Shown: positions 32,271 through 40,039 of the stretch, piece after piece | How positions within the stretch are numbered: position 1 is the stretch's first letter | How the letters are laid out: every line of letters begins with the position of its first letter | IMG/VR virus record: IMGVR_UViG_3300013108_000151 | Location: 1-64,000 of that record | DNA: 64,000 nt | Reading direction: 5' to 3' (one strand) | Source of the DNA: a virus | The notes under the pieces: model-generated | What the model saw: the letters and a program-made list of their open reading frames with translations, nothing else | Told to the model about the DNA's origin: nothing | The model's database searches: none | Position numbers and translations under genes: made by a program

Positions 32271-32729
32271 TTATATGTTAATGGCTTTCTTGATATCGTC
32301 TATTAGTTTAGAATCGGATAAAAACCCGCTGTAAGATTCAGAAGAATTAGGTATTTGTGCTAGTGTTTCTTCTGTAACGTCTTTGCTTATAGAACTTTTG
32401 CTGTATCTCATTTTCCAATCTTCTAAGTCAGCAACTTTGCTTACTTCTTTAAGCATGTAACCTAAGTTATCTCTAATGTCAACATTTCGTTCCATTTCGA
32501 CAAACACCATATACTTTCCATGTCTGTTAGTACCTGGGGAAACAGCGGCATCTAGTATCCATTCATAGCCTGACTCTAAGAAGTTAACTAAGTCTTGTCC
32601 TGCTTCTTTATTTTCTACTTGAAAGTTAACAACACAAACATCTTCGTCTGTGCCCATCTTTGCTTTGTAACGATCAACTTCAAAGTGATCGCTAATTGTC
32701 ATTCTAAGGTCGCCGTGTTTAAGTCCCAT
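32271..32729 (-). CDS. Unknown conserved phage protein, 152 aa
   Basis: Mixed alpha/beta with EDVCVVNFQVENKEAGQDLVNFLE (about 28-51), a GTNRHGKYMVFVEMER strand (64-82) and a C-terminal Ser-rich helix. It begins with ATG overlapping the stop of the 180-aa gene. Located next to the lysis genes and in the late region, so it may be a virion or baseplate-associated protein; the sequence alone does not say. Confidence 0.6.
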   Translation of the reverse strand: MGLKHGDLRMTISDHFEVDRYKAKMGTDEDVCVVNFQVENKEAGQDLVNFLESGYEWILDAAVSPGTNRHGKYMVFVEMERNVDIRDNLGYMLKEVSKVADLEDWKMRYSKSSISKDVTEETLAQIPNSSESYSGFLSDSKLIDDIKKAINI

Positions 32730-33271
32730 TATAAATCTAACTCCGGTGTTGATTGAGTTTCTGGAGCAATAGTATCTGTATCTGTTAGTCCAGTTTCTTG
32801 TTGTGATGTAACATCTTCCATGTCGTATGTGTCACCTTCAATCTCAATGCTACCTCTGTATATTTCTGTCATTAGTTGTCTTGGCATAGTAATTTCTACT
32901 ATCCAAACTTTCTCCGAAACCATTTTAGGATATCTAGTACCTGGTTCCATTTGCTCCATTCTTTCAGCAGTATCGGCGGATAAGTCCACTGGAGTTTCTA
33001 AAACATCTCTTCGGTATTTAATGTTAGCACCATAGTCTAAAAGACGTCTAGCACCATCTGGATCTGGCATTTGCTTTTCAGGCCACATAAATGATGCTGT
33101 AACCCAATGGCGTTCAGTAACAGGTCCTAGAACTAATTCTCCATCTGTCCAGTTTTTATAACTGTAAAGATGAACAGCATCTAGTACTCGTTCAAAATCA
33201 ATCAGTGTTTCTGTAAAACTATCTGAGTTGTATAAACTCTTTAGTGTTTCTGCTATTTCTAATGCTTTCAT
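32729..33271 (-). CDS. Unknown phage protein, 180 aa
   Basis: Alpha/beta protein with IDFERVLDAVHLYSYKNWTDGELVLGP (near residues 24-50), and an acidic, Thr-rich C-terminus (TSQQETGLTDTDTIAPETQ). A late-like box CATAAATA (33301-33308) lies upstream, supporting late expression. The gene faces away from phoH. Similar proteins accompany structural genes in marine T4-like phages. No domain is assigned. Confidence 0.6.
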   Translation of the reverse strand: MKALEIAETLKSLYNSDSFTETLIDFERVLDAVHLYSYKNWTDGELVLGPVTERHWVTASFMWPEKQMPDPDGARRLLDYGANIKYRRDVLETPVDLSADTAERMEQMEPGTRYPKMVSEKVWIVEITMPRQLMTEIYRGSIEIEGDTYDMEDVTSQQETGLTDTDTIAPETQSTPELDL

Positions 33272-33300
33272 TTTTTATTCCGTATGAATGTTACTCACTG

Positions 33301-33308
33301 TATTTATG
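33301..33308 (-). promoter_or_regulatory. Late promoter-like box (CATAAATA)
   Basis: CATAAATA on the minus strand, 29 bases before the ATG at 33271. One base differs from TATAAATA. Confidence 0.45.
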
Positions 33309-33342
33309 TCTAAAATCAATAATATTATATAAGTTATGGCTT

Positions 33343-33371
33343 TTGACAATACTATCTTAAATACTTATAGT
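33343..33371 (+). promoter_or_regulatory. Sigma70-like promoter for phoH
   Basis: TTGACA (33343-33348), 17 bases, TATAGT (33366-33371). The predicted leader of about 65 bases includes a small stem (AGTGG/CCACT) before the AGGAGG of phoH. Confidence 0.75.
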
Positions 33372-33441
33372 GGTTCATTGATATCCACTTCGAGAATGAA
33401 TAGGATATTTGCCACTAAGACATTGTTTTATAGGAGGCACT

Positions 33442-34170
33442 ATGTCAAAGAAAAATAAACGACACAAGCATAACCATAATCTTGCTTATGCTGACAATAC
33501 TTTACATTTTGACAACATACGTCAGAAACCCCCACAAATGATCCCTAGATCACTAGCACAAGAGCATTATATTGATATCTTAACGGATGAAAATTGCCCT
33601 ATTGCTGTAACTAGCGGTCCTGCAGGTACAGGAAAAACGTACTTGGCCATGTTAGCGGCTATTAGAGCCTACCGAACGGGACAAGTAGAAAAGATAGTTT
33701 TAACTAGACCAGCGGTGGGCGTAGATGATGAGCGTCACGGATTCTTACCTGGTGATTTAAATGCCAAGATGGAACCCTGGACGAGGCCCCTCTTTGATGT
33801 ATTAAAAGAATACTACAATACAAAAGAAATAACTAGGATGTTAGATGAAGAAATTTTGGAGATCAGTCCACTGGCATTCATGCGAGGAAGAACTTTTAAA
33901 AAATCGTGGATCATAGCAGATGAAATGCAAAATGCCACCCCAAGTCAGATAAAGATGTTACTTACCCGCTTAGGAGAAGGATCTAAAATTGTAGTGACTG
34001 GCGACGTCAAGCAGGCAGATAGAAACAATCAACAAAATGGTTTATTGAATTTCGATACTATTACTAATGGTAAAGAGATGACATTTATCAGAACTTGCCG
34101 GTTCACTAACAAAGATATTGAGAGACATCCGGCTGTAGCGGAGGTATTATCATTATATGGTGACAATTAA
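33442..34170 (+). CDS. phoH: PhoH-like ATPase
   Basis: 242 residues from ATG 33442 (AGGAGG seven bases upstream). Walker A is GPAGTGKTY (about residues 56-64), Walker B is WIIADEMQN, and the PhoH-specific GVDDERHGFLPGD and LTRLGEGSKIVVTGD segments are present. PhoH proteins are cytoplasmic NTPases of the SF1-like fold, often carried by marine phages, with suspected roles in RNA or phosphate stress. It is the first gene of a plus-strand unit with its own promoter; a stem-loop at 34252-34275 follows. Confidence 0.95.
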   Translation: MSKKNKRHKHNHNLAYADNTLHFDNIRQKPPQMIPRSLAQEHYIDILTDENCPIAVTSGPAGTGKTYLAMLAAIRAYRTGQVEKIVLTRPAVGVDDERHGFLPGDLNAKMEPWTRPLFDVLKEYYNTKEITRMLDEEILEISPLAFMRGRTFKKSWIIADEMQNATPSQIKMLLTRLGEGSKIVVTGDVKQADRNNQQNGLLNFDTITNGKEMTFIRTCRFTNKDIERHPAVAEVLSLYGDN

Positions 34171-34251
34171 AATTTAAAAGCAATTCTAGGGAAAACTGCT
34201 CATATAACTTGTGGATAACTGTTTTCCCTGGAAAAAGTATGATTCAAATAC

Positions 34252-34275
34252 ATGGTTTTTGACGCCAAAAACCAT
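34252..34275 (+). terminator. Strong hairpin after phoH
   Basis: ATGGTTTTTG (34252-34261) pairs perfectly with CAAAAACCAT (34266-34275) around a four-base loop ACGC. No long T-run follows, so it could be a weak terminator or an mRNA-stabilising or processing hairpin. Confidence 0.5.
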
Positions 34276-34319
34276 TTCAGATGTTATAACTATGGATTGG
34301 CCTGGTAGTAAATAATACG

Positions 34320-34336
34320 CTGATTAACTTAATCAG
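34320..34336 (+). promoter_or_regulatory. Leader hairpin before the 77-aa membrane protein
   Basis: CTGATTA (34320-34326) pairs with TAATCAG (34330-34336), loop ACT. It ends about ten bases before the AAAGGAG site of the 34358 gene and may protect the 5' end of a processed mRNA. Confidence 0.4.
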
Positions 34337-34357
34337 TGAAAATAAAGGAGATCCAAT

Positions 34358-34591
34358 ATGGACATTATGACAAAAATAAAAGGTTGGGCATCGTCTCTAG
34401 CCGATACGGGCGTAAGCCTAATCGCTTTGGGCATTGTGCTTGAAGTTCTTTTTAGTGGACAAAACATACCGTTCTGGCCAAACATTTCTGTAATAGGTAA
34501 TGTACAGTCAATTCTAGCAGGTTTCTCAGAGCAAGGTTTACTTGGTTTGGTTGCTGTTTGGATTTTATATAACTTATACAAAGCAAAATAA
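34358..34591 (+). CDS. Two-TM small membrane protein, 77 aa
   Basis: AAAGGAG lies nine bases before the start. Two hydrophobic segments (about residues 17-34 and 53-72) are joined by a loop with PFWPN. The C-terminus is basic (NLYKAK). The hairpin upstream and good SD suggest high expression. Function unknown; a second holin-like or scaffold candidate. Confidence 0.65.
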   Translation: MDIMTKIKGWASSLADTGVSLIALGIVLEVLFSGQNIPFWPNISVIGNVQSILAGFSEQGLLGLVAVWILYNLYKAK

Positions 34592-34682
34592 ACGTATATG
34601 TTATTAGAGAACAAATCGTTCACTATGAGTTGGTATCGATCTATCGACTCAGATTTGCTCTTTAACAAAGGAGGAAATTGAA

Positions 34683-34790
34683 ATGATGAAAAATAAATGG
34701 ATATGGGGAGGAATCGTACTTGTTGTAGCAGTAGTGTTATGGCAACTAGGAATTTTCACTCCTTCACCTGCAGAAGTAACTACAGGTTAA
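34683..34790 (+). CDS. Tiny single-TM protein, 35 aa
   Basis: Start at tandem ATGs (34683/34686) behind AAAGGAGG. One hydrophobic helix (WIWGGIVLVVAVVLWQLG) and a short Pro/Thr-rich outer tail. A perfect intrinsic terminator follows it at 34816-34848, so it ends the phoH unit. Confidence 0.6.
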   Translation: MMKNKWIWGGIVLVVAVVLWQLGIFTPSPAEVTTG

Positions 34791-34815
34791 TCAATAATAT
34801 CAAGACGTTAAATGG

Positions 34816-34848
34816 AAAAGAGCAGTTCATATGATCTGCTCTTTTTTT
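34816..34848 (+). terminator. Intrinsic terminator of the phoH unit
   Basis: AAAAGAGCAG (34816-34825) pairs with CTGCTCTTTT (34836-34845) around a 10-base loop and is followed by more T (to 34848). A classic rho-independent terminator on the plus strand. Confidence 0.9.
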
Positions 34849-34867
34849 ATGGGTGAAATTTCAGTCA

Positions 34868-34921
34868 AAAAAAACCGCCAACTAAACCAATATTTTACGT
34901 TTACTTGACGGACTTGGTGGC
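34868..34921 (-). terminator. Possible terminator of the HAD gene
   Basis: On the minus strand CGCCACCAA near 34921 can pair, with one mismatch, with TTGGCGG before a run of eight T. The loop is long, so this is a weaker call than the plus-strand terminator beside it. Confidence 0.4.
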
Positions 34922-34924
34922 GCC

Positions 34925-35536
34925 TTATCCCACCTTGCGAATATCTATTACACTTTTATTTATGCCAGATACAATATTATATATGTCTCCCCAGTTCTTT
35001 GCTACAGGAAAGTCGTGTTCGGTATTCATGTTGTGACCATGTTCCATTACAATAGGTTTCAATCCTGCTTTAGCACCAGCAATAGCATTTTCTACTTTAT
35101 CTTCAATCCACCACATTTTACTATTCTCATATACAGATAGTGCTTCGTCTTTATCAGCACCAGTTCCTAAGCAAGTAACTTCTGTAAACACACCCTCGCC
35201 AAACAATTTATCTAAGTTTTGCTCACGTAATTTTTTAGCATGATATTGTGTAGACATACTAGTAATAGCATGGAATGTCCAACCTTCGTCTGCCAATTTT
35301 GTTACATATTCAACAGCATCTCGTAAAGGAGGTAGAAATCCCATTACAGCACTTTCGTTAAAAATCTTAATCAGTTTCTTTGCTTGTGATTTTTCAATGC
35401 TATATCGAATGTTCATTCCGTAAGCAAATTCTTCGCCTTCTTGCTTTTTGAATCCTTGTTCGTTCATCCAAACATCAAAAGCATACTCCCAATTTAGTAA
35501 TACACCGTCTACGTCTGTTAATATTGTCTTTTTCAA
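34925..35536 (-). CDS. HAD-superfamily phosphatase
   Basis: 203 residues from a TTG at 35536. That start is chosen because a perfect promoter (35567-35595) lies inside the longer ORF and AAGGAAAC precedes the TTG; the ATG at 35629 would be upstream of the RNA start. ILTDVDGVLLNWE gives the DxD motif (residues 8-10), HAITSMS the Ser/Thr motif and WWIEDKVENAIAGAKAG the Lys/acidic motif. It removes phosphate from a small molecule or nucleotide, like the HAD part of the fusion at 19477-21909. The substrate is unknown. Confidence 0.85.
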   Translation of the reverse strand: MKKTILTDVDGVLLNWEYAFDVWMNEQGFKKQEGEEFAYGMNIRYSIEKSQAKKLIKIFNESAVMGFLPPLRDAVEYVTKLADEGWTFHAITSMSTQYHAKKLREQNLDKLFGEGVFTEVTCLGTGADKDEALSVYENSKMWWIEDKVENAIAGAKAGLKPIVMEHGHNMNTEHDFPVAKNWGDIYNIVSGINKSVIDIRKVG

Positions 35537-35566
35537 TGGAGTTTCCTTATTGTTAATTATAGTATA

Positions 35567-35595
35567 ATTATACACTATTTTAGGCCGTTTGTCAA
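35567..35595 (-). promoter_or_regulatory. Perfect sigma70 promoter of the HAD gene
   Basis: TTGACA (35595-35590), 17 bases, TATAAT (35572-35567) on the minus strand. All twelve hexamer bases match consensus. Confidence 0.85.
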
Positions 35596-35751
35596 CCGGT
35601 TTTTTCATTAAATGACTAGTTAAGTACATACATTTTATTAGTTAAATACTACTATGAATAATAAAAGAAAAGTACCGAATAGAGGTATTGGCACAAGTCT
35701 AAGCCTAAATAGAAAGAATGGCTATAAAGTTTATGTGGAGAATAATACATT

Positions 35752-36621
35752 ATGTTTAAGTCATTTTTTCAAGAGACAAAGTGGTTCTTACTCGCGACTG
35801 TCATACTAGGTGTAATCTTAGTAGGCAACATATATTATTGGCAATGGGAAGATCAGCGCCAAGCAAGAGCTAACGAAGGTATCCCCGAGTGGATATGGAA
35901 TCCAAACTATTTAGAAGAACATAACCTAGTAGAAGAAAAGGGATTAGAGTTTAAAAAACTTTCAGCACAGTTGTATTCTATGACTGGTAATATTGCTGTA
36001 GACGATTGTGAAAAAATTGTCCCACTTCTACCAAAAGACGATATACCATTTACAGTTATCTTAGAGAGCCCAGGTGGTTCTTTATTTGATGGAATATGTC
36101 TAGCGGCGCATCTTAAACACAGAAATGTTGTAACAGTTGTTCGTGATACACCTATTGTAGACGACGAAGGCAACATATTATATGAGCCTGGACTAGTTGG
36201 CTTTAGTGATGATCAGCCTGCTATAATGGACGGCAAGGTTATTTGTGCTTCGTCATGTGCTTTTATATTTTTAGGTGGAGATTATAGATATTTGATAGGT
36301 GATGTTTGGTACGGCATACATGCCCCGAGGACACCTGAAGATGTACAAGGCGGTATTAGTAAAACAGCAATTGAAACACAAGCCTATCGTTCGGCTACTG
36401 GCATAATGATGCTACTTGATCAATTAGGTGTTACACATAATGAAATTAAGTATTTGTTTATACAAGTACCGTCGACGTCAATGTATTGGTTACACCCTAG
36501 AGACTTTGCTGTAACGCCAGCATTGGGTTTCATTGCTACACATTATAGAGATTTTTGGGATTTTAATTTTGAACAACCGGTATATGTAGGAACCGGTATA
36601 CCAGACAAAAAGGAGAAATAA
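35752..36621 (+). CDS. Membrane-anchored ClpP/SppA-like serine protease
   Basis: 289 residues. One N-terminal membrane helix (about 12-29) puts the rest in the periplasm. The fold signature follows: VILESPGGSLFDG (103-114), CASSCAFIFLGG with the likely nucleophile Ser167, and WYGIHAPR with His190, matching the ClpP Ser-His spacing and the COG3904-like ESPGGS...CASACA...GFH pattern of periplasmic ClpP relatives. It would cut peptides in the periplasm. GGAG lies about 12 bases upstream of the ATG. The next gene, SbmA-like, starts three bases after its stop, so they are one operon. Confidence 0.85.
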   Translation: MFKSFFQETKWFLLATVILGVILVGNIYYWQWEDQRQARANEGIPEWIWNPNYLEEHNLVEEKGLEFKKLSAQLYSMTGNIAVDDCEKIVPLLPKDDIPFTVILESPGGSLFDGICLAAHLKHRNVVTVVRDTPIVDDEGNILYEPGLVGFSDDQPAIMDGKVICASSCAFIFLGGDYRYLIGDVWYGIHAPRTPEDVQGGISKTAIETQAYRSATGIMMLLDQLGVTHNEIKYLFIQVPSTSMYWLHPRDFAVTPALGFIATHYRDFWDFNFEQPVYVGTGIPDKKEK

Positions 36622-36623
36622 AA

Positions 36624-37646
36624 ATGTTAAGATCATTTTTCTTAGACAAACAGAACGGCTTTTATGCTTGGACTATGTTAGCCTTGTTATTAGGATTGTC
36701 CTGGTATACTGTACAACTTCTTGTATTTTATAATGCTTGGAATAGAGAAATTTACGATACTTTACAATCATTACAGGAAGATAGATTTTGGGAATTATTC
36801 TTAGGCTGGGATTGGGGAAGGATACGAGAGTTAGTTATATTAAAAGAAGGCACTATGATGTCATTTTTAGAACTTATTGTCCTTTACGTTCCTATAGCCG
36901 TGTACGCCACGTGGCAAACACAACGATACTGTTTCAAATGGCGAGAAGCAAATACACATTATTATCTACGTAGATGGGAAGGTTGTGAGGCTAAAATTGA
37001 AGGTGGCAGTCAGCGTATACAAGAAGACTTAATGATATTTGGTAAAACATTACAAAGTTTGTTTACAGGTTTCTTTAGTTCTATACTAGTATTGTTTGCT
37101 TTCCTTCCTATACTTTGGACCTTATCAGAAGGGTTGCCTGTATGGAATGGACAAATTATTCCCGGCTTCCTTGTATGGGTAGCATTAGGTGTATCCTTAG
37201 GAGGTACTTTTATATCTGTTATACTTGGTTGGAAACTGCCTAGTTTAGAATACAACAACCAAAAAGTAGAAGCAACATTTAGAAAGCAACTAGTTTTTTC
37301 AGAAGATGATTTTAAAGCAAGGGCAACGGAAGTTTTATTTCCTATGTTTAGTTCTGTTAAGAGAAACTATTATAGACTATTTAATTGGTACATGGGATTT
37401 GGTGTATGGCAAACAGCATTTGGATTATGTGTAGGTAACTTAGCACTAATTGTTTTAGCACCAGCATATTTTGACCAACTTATTACACTTGGAGTTTTAT
37501 TCCAGGTACTTAATGCATTTGGACGAGTAGAAAGTTCAATGGGATTCTTTATTGATCGATGGACGACCATCGTAGACTTCATGTCTGTTATTAAACGTAT
37601 CCGTGAATTCAACACAGCCTTAGATACGGCAGAAATGGAGAAATAA
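36624..37646 (+). CDS. SbmA/BacA-family membrane transporter
   Basis: 340 residues, slightly shorter than SbmA (406). About five to seven membrane segments. The middle matches SbmA closely in pattern: FKWREANTHYYLRRW, EGGSQRIQEDLMIFGKTL, a LPILWTLSEGLPV loop, GWKLPSLEYNNQKVEATFRKQLV and YFDQLITLGVLFQVLNAFGRV. SbmA/BacA proteins import peptides and peptide-like antibiotics across the inner membrane using the proton gradient. It overlaps nothing and follows the periplasmic protease by two bases, with GGAG before its start. A phage copy is unusual. Confidence 0.88.
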   Translation: MLRSFFLDKQNGFYAWTMLALLLGLSWYTVQLLVFYNAWNREIYDTLQSLQEDRFWELFLGWDWGRIRELVILKEGTMMSFLELIVLYVPIAVYATWQTQRYCFKWREANTHYYLRRWEGCEAKIEGGSQRIQEDLMIFGKTLQSLFTGFFSSILVLFAFLPILWTLSEGLPVWNGQIIPGFLVWVALGVSLGGTFISVILGWKLPSLEYNNQKVEATFRKQLVFSEDDFKARATEVLFPMFSSVKRNYYRLFNWYMGFGVWQTAFGLCVGNLALIVLAPAYFDQLITLGVLFQVLNAFGRVESSMGFFIDRWTTIVDFMSVIKRIREFNTALDTAEMEK

Positions 37647-37648
37647 AA

Positions 37649-38137
37649 ATGATTAAAAAAACATTAGCCCGATGGTGGTTGATTACAACAATCACATTGT
37701 GTGGTGTTTATCCATTGTGGACGTTTGGTATATTTGGAGACATTTATATGGCAGACGTTACAAGCATTCATTTAATAATTTATGCTGTATTTGTACTTGC
37801 TACTATTCTGACAGGGATTGCGGCCTGGAGGACAAATACAAGTGATAGACGAACAGGGCATTACAATAAAACAACAACAAAGATTGTTGACATTTGTTGG
37901 TTCTTATCTGAGTCAATGATGACATTAGGTTTGATTGGAACAATAGCAGGAATGATATACTTGTTTAGTATGATATTTGGCGACATAGATGTTAGTGATC
38001 CTGATAGTTTAAAAGAAGCATTATCGCATATGGCCAGAGGACTTTCAACTGCTATGTACACTACAATCTGTGGTATGATTGGTGCTTTAATAACAAAAGT
38101 TCAATTAATGAATATAGAGTTTGACACAAATGAATAG
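37649..38137 (+). CDS. MotA/TolQ/ExbB-like proton channel protein
   Basis: 162 residues, four hydrophobic segments. The last two (MTLGLIGTIAGMIYLFSM and LSTAMYTTICGMIGALIT) carry the ExbB/TolQ/MotA helix pattern of small residues plus the Thr-rich channel-facing face. It ends DTNE, sharing eight bases with the next gene (ATGAATAG overlap). It would pair with the ExbD/MotB-like protein to use proton flow for mechanical work on an envelope partner. It is preceded by GGAG and lies two bases after SbmA. Confidence 0.8.
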   Translation: MIKKTLARWWLITTITLCGVYPLWTFGIFGDIYMADVTSIHLIIYAVFVLATILTGIAAWRTNTSDRRTGHYNKTTTKIVDICWFLSESMMTLGLIGTIAGMIYLFSMIFGDIDVSDPDSLKEALSHMARGLSTAMYTTICGMIGALITKVQLMNIEFDTNE

Positions 38138-38819
38138 ACAAAGATTCAAAGGCATGACATCGTTCTTAGATATGCTCTGGATACTGTTAGCAGGATTTGG
38201 AGCCATGTTTATTATTGCTTTTCTTCTTATACAACCACCGGCAAAGAATGCCGACATTATTAAGAAAGCAGAATACATTATTGTCCTTAGTTGGGATAGT
38301 GAAGTAGGAGATGATATTGACCTTTGGGTACGAGATCCGAAAGGTATTACTGTTAGTTTTAGAAACAAGACTGGCGGTCTTATGAATTTAGAAAAGGACG
38401 ACTTAGGCAGACAAAATGATGCTATAACAGATGAGTATGGTAACGTAACTGTAGTAAAAATAAACAGAGAAACAACAACACTTCGAGGAACAGTACCAGG
38501 TGAATACGAAGTAATGATTCACGTATACTCAAGAGAGTTTGTGCCTAGTACTAGAGAAAATGCTAAACCAGGTGCCCAACATCGACGTACAGGTCCTGTT
38601 GAATATAGTGTTGAAGTTATAAAAATCAATCCTTACAAAATAGTATATGCTACAGAGGGGGTATATGATCAAGACAAGCAAGAAATAAGTATTGTAAGAT
38701 TTACAATTGGTGATGATCACGAGTTTGAAGGGTTCAACAATAATCCTTCTAACATTATACAATTTACTACAGATTCTTATAATGGTAATACTCAAATTAA
38801 CGGGAGGCCTTTATTATGA
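38130..38819 (+). CDS. ExbD/MotB-like partner with DUF2135-like periplasmic domain
   Basis: 229 residues from the ATG at 38130, which overlaps the channel gene; a TTG three codons earlier also fits. One membrane helix (about residues 8-33) has an Asp at its cytoplasmic entry (SFLDMLWILLAGF), the proton-carrying position of ExbD and MotB. The periplasmic part contains VLSWDSEVGDDIDLWVRDPKG and later GTVPGEYEVMIHVYS, a beta-sandwich like DUF2135. It would be the second stator subunit of the pair. The OmpA-like peptidoglycan-binding motif is not seen. Confidence 0.7.
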   Translation: MNRQRFKGMTSFLDMLWILLAGFGAMFIIAFLLIQPPAKNADIIKKAEYIIVLSWDSEVGDDIDLWVRDPKGITVSFRNKTGGLMNLEKDDLGRQNDAITDEYGNVTVVKINRETTTLRGTVPGEYEVMIHVYSREFVPSTRENAKPGAQHRRTGPVEYSVEVIKINPYKIVYATEGVYDQDKQEISIVRFTIGDDHEFEGFNNNPSNIIQFTTDSYNGNTQINGRPLL

Positions 38820-39307
38820 CATTAGACATGGAACTAACTAAAATATTCTTAACATTATCTATATTTGTATTAATGTCCTTCTCGTTGTTTGTTGCTATAC
38901 GTTATGGTAGAGTTAACAAATGGACTTACATAATGATACCTGTTATACTAGTTTTATCTATGACTATTAAAACTAGTATAGAAGATATGTTAGGATATCC
39001 TACAAAGCAAGTAGCAAAAGAAGAACAGTTATACCTTACACACTTTGTTGGTATAGAGAAAAAATGGATATACATTTGGGCAATTGACAACAGTATATCT
39101 TGGGAGCCAAGGGCGTTTAAAATAGTTTATACTAAAGAAAACGAAAAAGCATTACAAGATGCTAAAGAACAACAACAAGCAGGCGTACCAATAGGTGTAG
39201 CCGTAGATGAGCCACCAAGAGTTGGCGGAGAGAAAGATCGACAAACAGTACGAGTAAATGTTTTTAACAAATCTCGTGGTGTACAAAAATCAAATGGAGA
39301 CTATTAA
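38816..39307 (+). CDS. Two-TM protein of the membrane operon, 163 aa (unknown)
   Basis: Two hydrophobic helices (about 6-30 and 37-52) followed by a periplasmic-type soluble part with WIYIWAIDNSISWEPRAFKIVY (residues 79-101) and a Gln/Ala/Lys-rich tail. It overlaps its neighbour upstream by four bases (ATGA) and abuts the ClpP gene downstream. The function is not recognisable; its place suggests a linker of the channel pair to the proteases. Confidence 0.65.
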   Translation: MTLDMELTKIFLTLSIFVLMSFSLFVAIRYGRVNKWTYIMIPVILVLSMTIKTSIEDMLGYPTKQVAKEEQLYLTHFVGIEKKWIYIWAIDNSISWEPRAFKIVYTKENEKALQDAKEQQQAGVPIGVAVDEPPRVGGEKDRQTVRVNVFNKSRGVQKSNGDY

Positions 39308-39885
39308 TGAGTGATAAGAAAGTATTAACACCAGCAGATATGATACCACCTAAAGTAGAATTGCTTATGAATGGTATGTATATGTTTATGGGAGATGTTT
39401 CTATGGAAACAATGAATCCTGTTATAGATTGGATTCTTGCCGAGAACATGAAAAAAACTAATAAAGCAAAAGAACTAACCTTAGGGATTTGTTCAAGAGG
39501 CGGTGACCTAAATGCCTGCTTTGCCTTAGTTGATGTTATGAGGGCTTCCTCTATACCAGTTAGGACAATAGGACTAGGCATGATTGCTTCATGCGGATTG
39601 TTATTGTTTATATCGGGTAAGAAAGGCCGCAGGATACTTACACCTAATACAGCAATATTATCACATCAGTATAGTTGGGGTAGTGCTGGTAAGGAACACG
39701 AACTATTTGCTCGTGTAAAAGAACTAGAACTAACAACAGAAAGAATGATTGAACACTATAAAAAGTGTACAGGTTTAACAGAAAAGAAAATAAGAGAGTT
39801 CTTATTGCCACCGCAAGATGTGTGGTTAAGTGCCAAAGAGGCTAAAGAATTAAAACTATGTGATAGGGTTGAAAACATAAAATAA
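39307..39885 (+). CDS. clpP: ClpP-type serine protease (cytoplasmic)
   Basis: 192 residues, the usual ClpP length, without signal or membrane helix. The catalytic triad is complete: Ser95 in GLGMIASCG (compare GQAASMG), His120 in ILSHQYSWG, Asp171 in PPQDVWLSAKEA, which lies as in E. coli ClpP. ICSRGGDLNACFALVDVM is the substrate strand. It should form a ring-shaped peptidase chamber and could work with the phage ClpA-like unfoldase at 25770-28088, whose IGF loop is intact, or with host ClpA/ClpX. It ends the plus-strand operon's main run. Confidence 0.92.
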   Translation: MSDKKVLTPADMIPPKVELLMNGMYMFMGDVSMETMNPVIDWILAENMKKTNKAKELTLGICSRGGDLNACFALVDVMRASSIPVRTIGLGMIASCGLLLFISGKKGRRILTPNTAILSHQYSWGSAGKEHELFARVKELELTTERMIEHYKKCTGLTEKKIREFLLPPQDVWLSAKEAKELKLCDRVENIK

Positions 39886-39907
39886 ATATACCGAAAGGAG
39901 GTTACTA

Positions 39908-40039
39908 ATGTATAATAGAAATGTTTGGACAGGAATACTAATATTAGCAATCTTATGTATGGCATTTTTTCTTAAGCCAGCACACGGTACAGAAATAAAT
40001 GTGTTTTCAAATAAAAAAGAGAATTTAACCTGCTACTAA
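39908..40039 (+). CDS. Tiny secreted or membrane peptide, 43 aa
   Basis: A strong GAAAGGAGG precedes the ATG at 39908. A hydrophobic segment (about residues 7-22) ending in a PAHG site resembles a signal peptide or a one-pass helix, followed by a short polar tail with one Cys near the end. It overlaps the last codon of the 2OG oxygenase gene on the other strand. It closes the membrane operon. No family is recognised. Confidence 0.55.
   Translation: MYNRNVWTGILILAILCMAFFLKPAHGTEINVFSNKKENLTCY

Noticed and set aside
35654-35809. Small plus-strand ORF starting MNNKRKVPNRG
   Set aside because: No SD or promoter before it, and it runs 58 bases into the protease gene in another frame. The start region is basic and could be real, but evidence is too thin.
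36624-38819. Zorya-like anti-phage defence (ZorA/ZorB)
   Set aside because: The MotA-like protein is 162 residues without ZorA's long cytoplasmic tail, the partner lacks an OmpA-like domain, and no ZorC/D/E helicase or nuclease is nearby.
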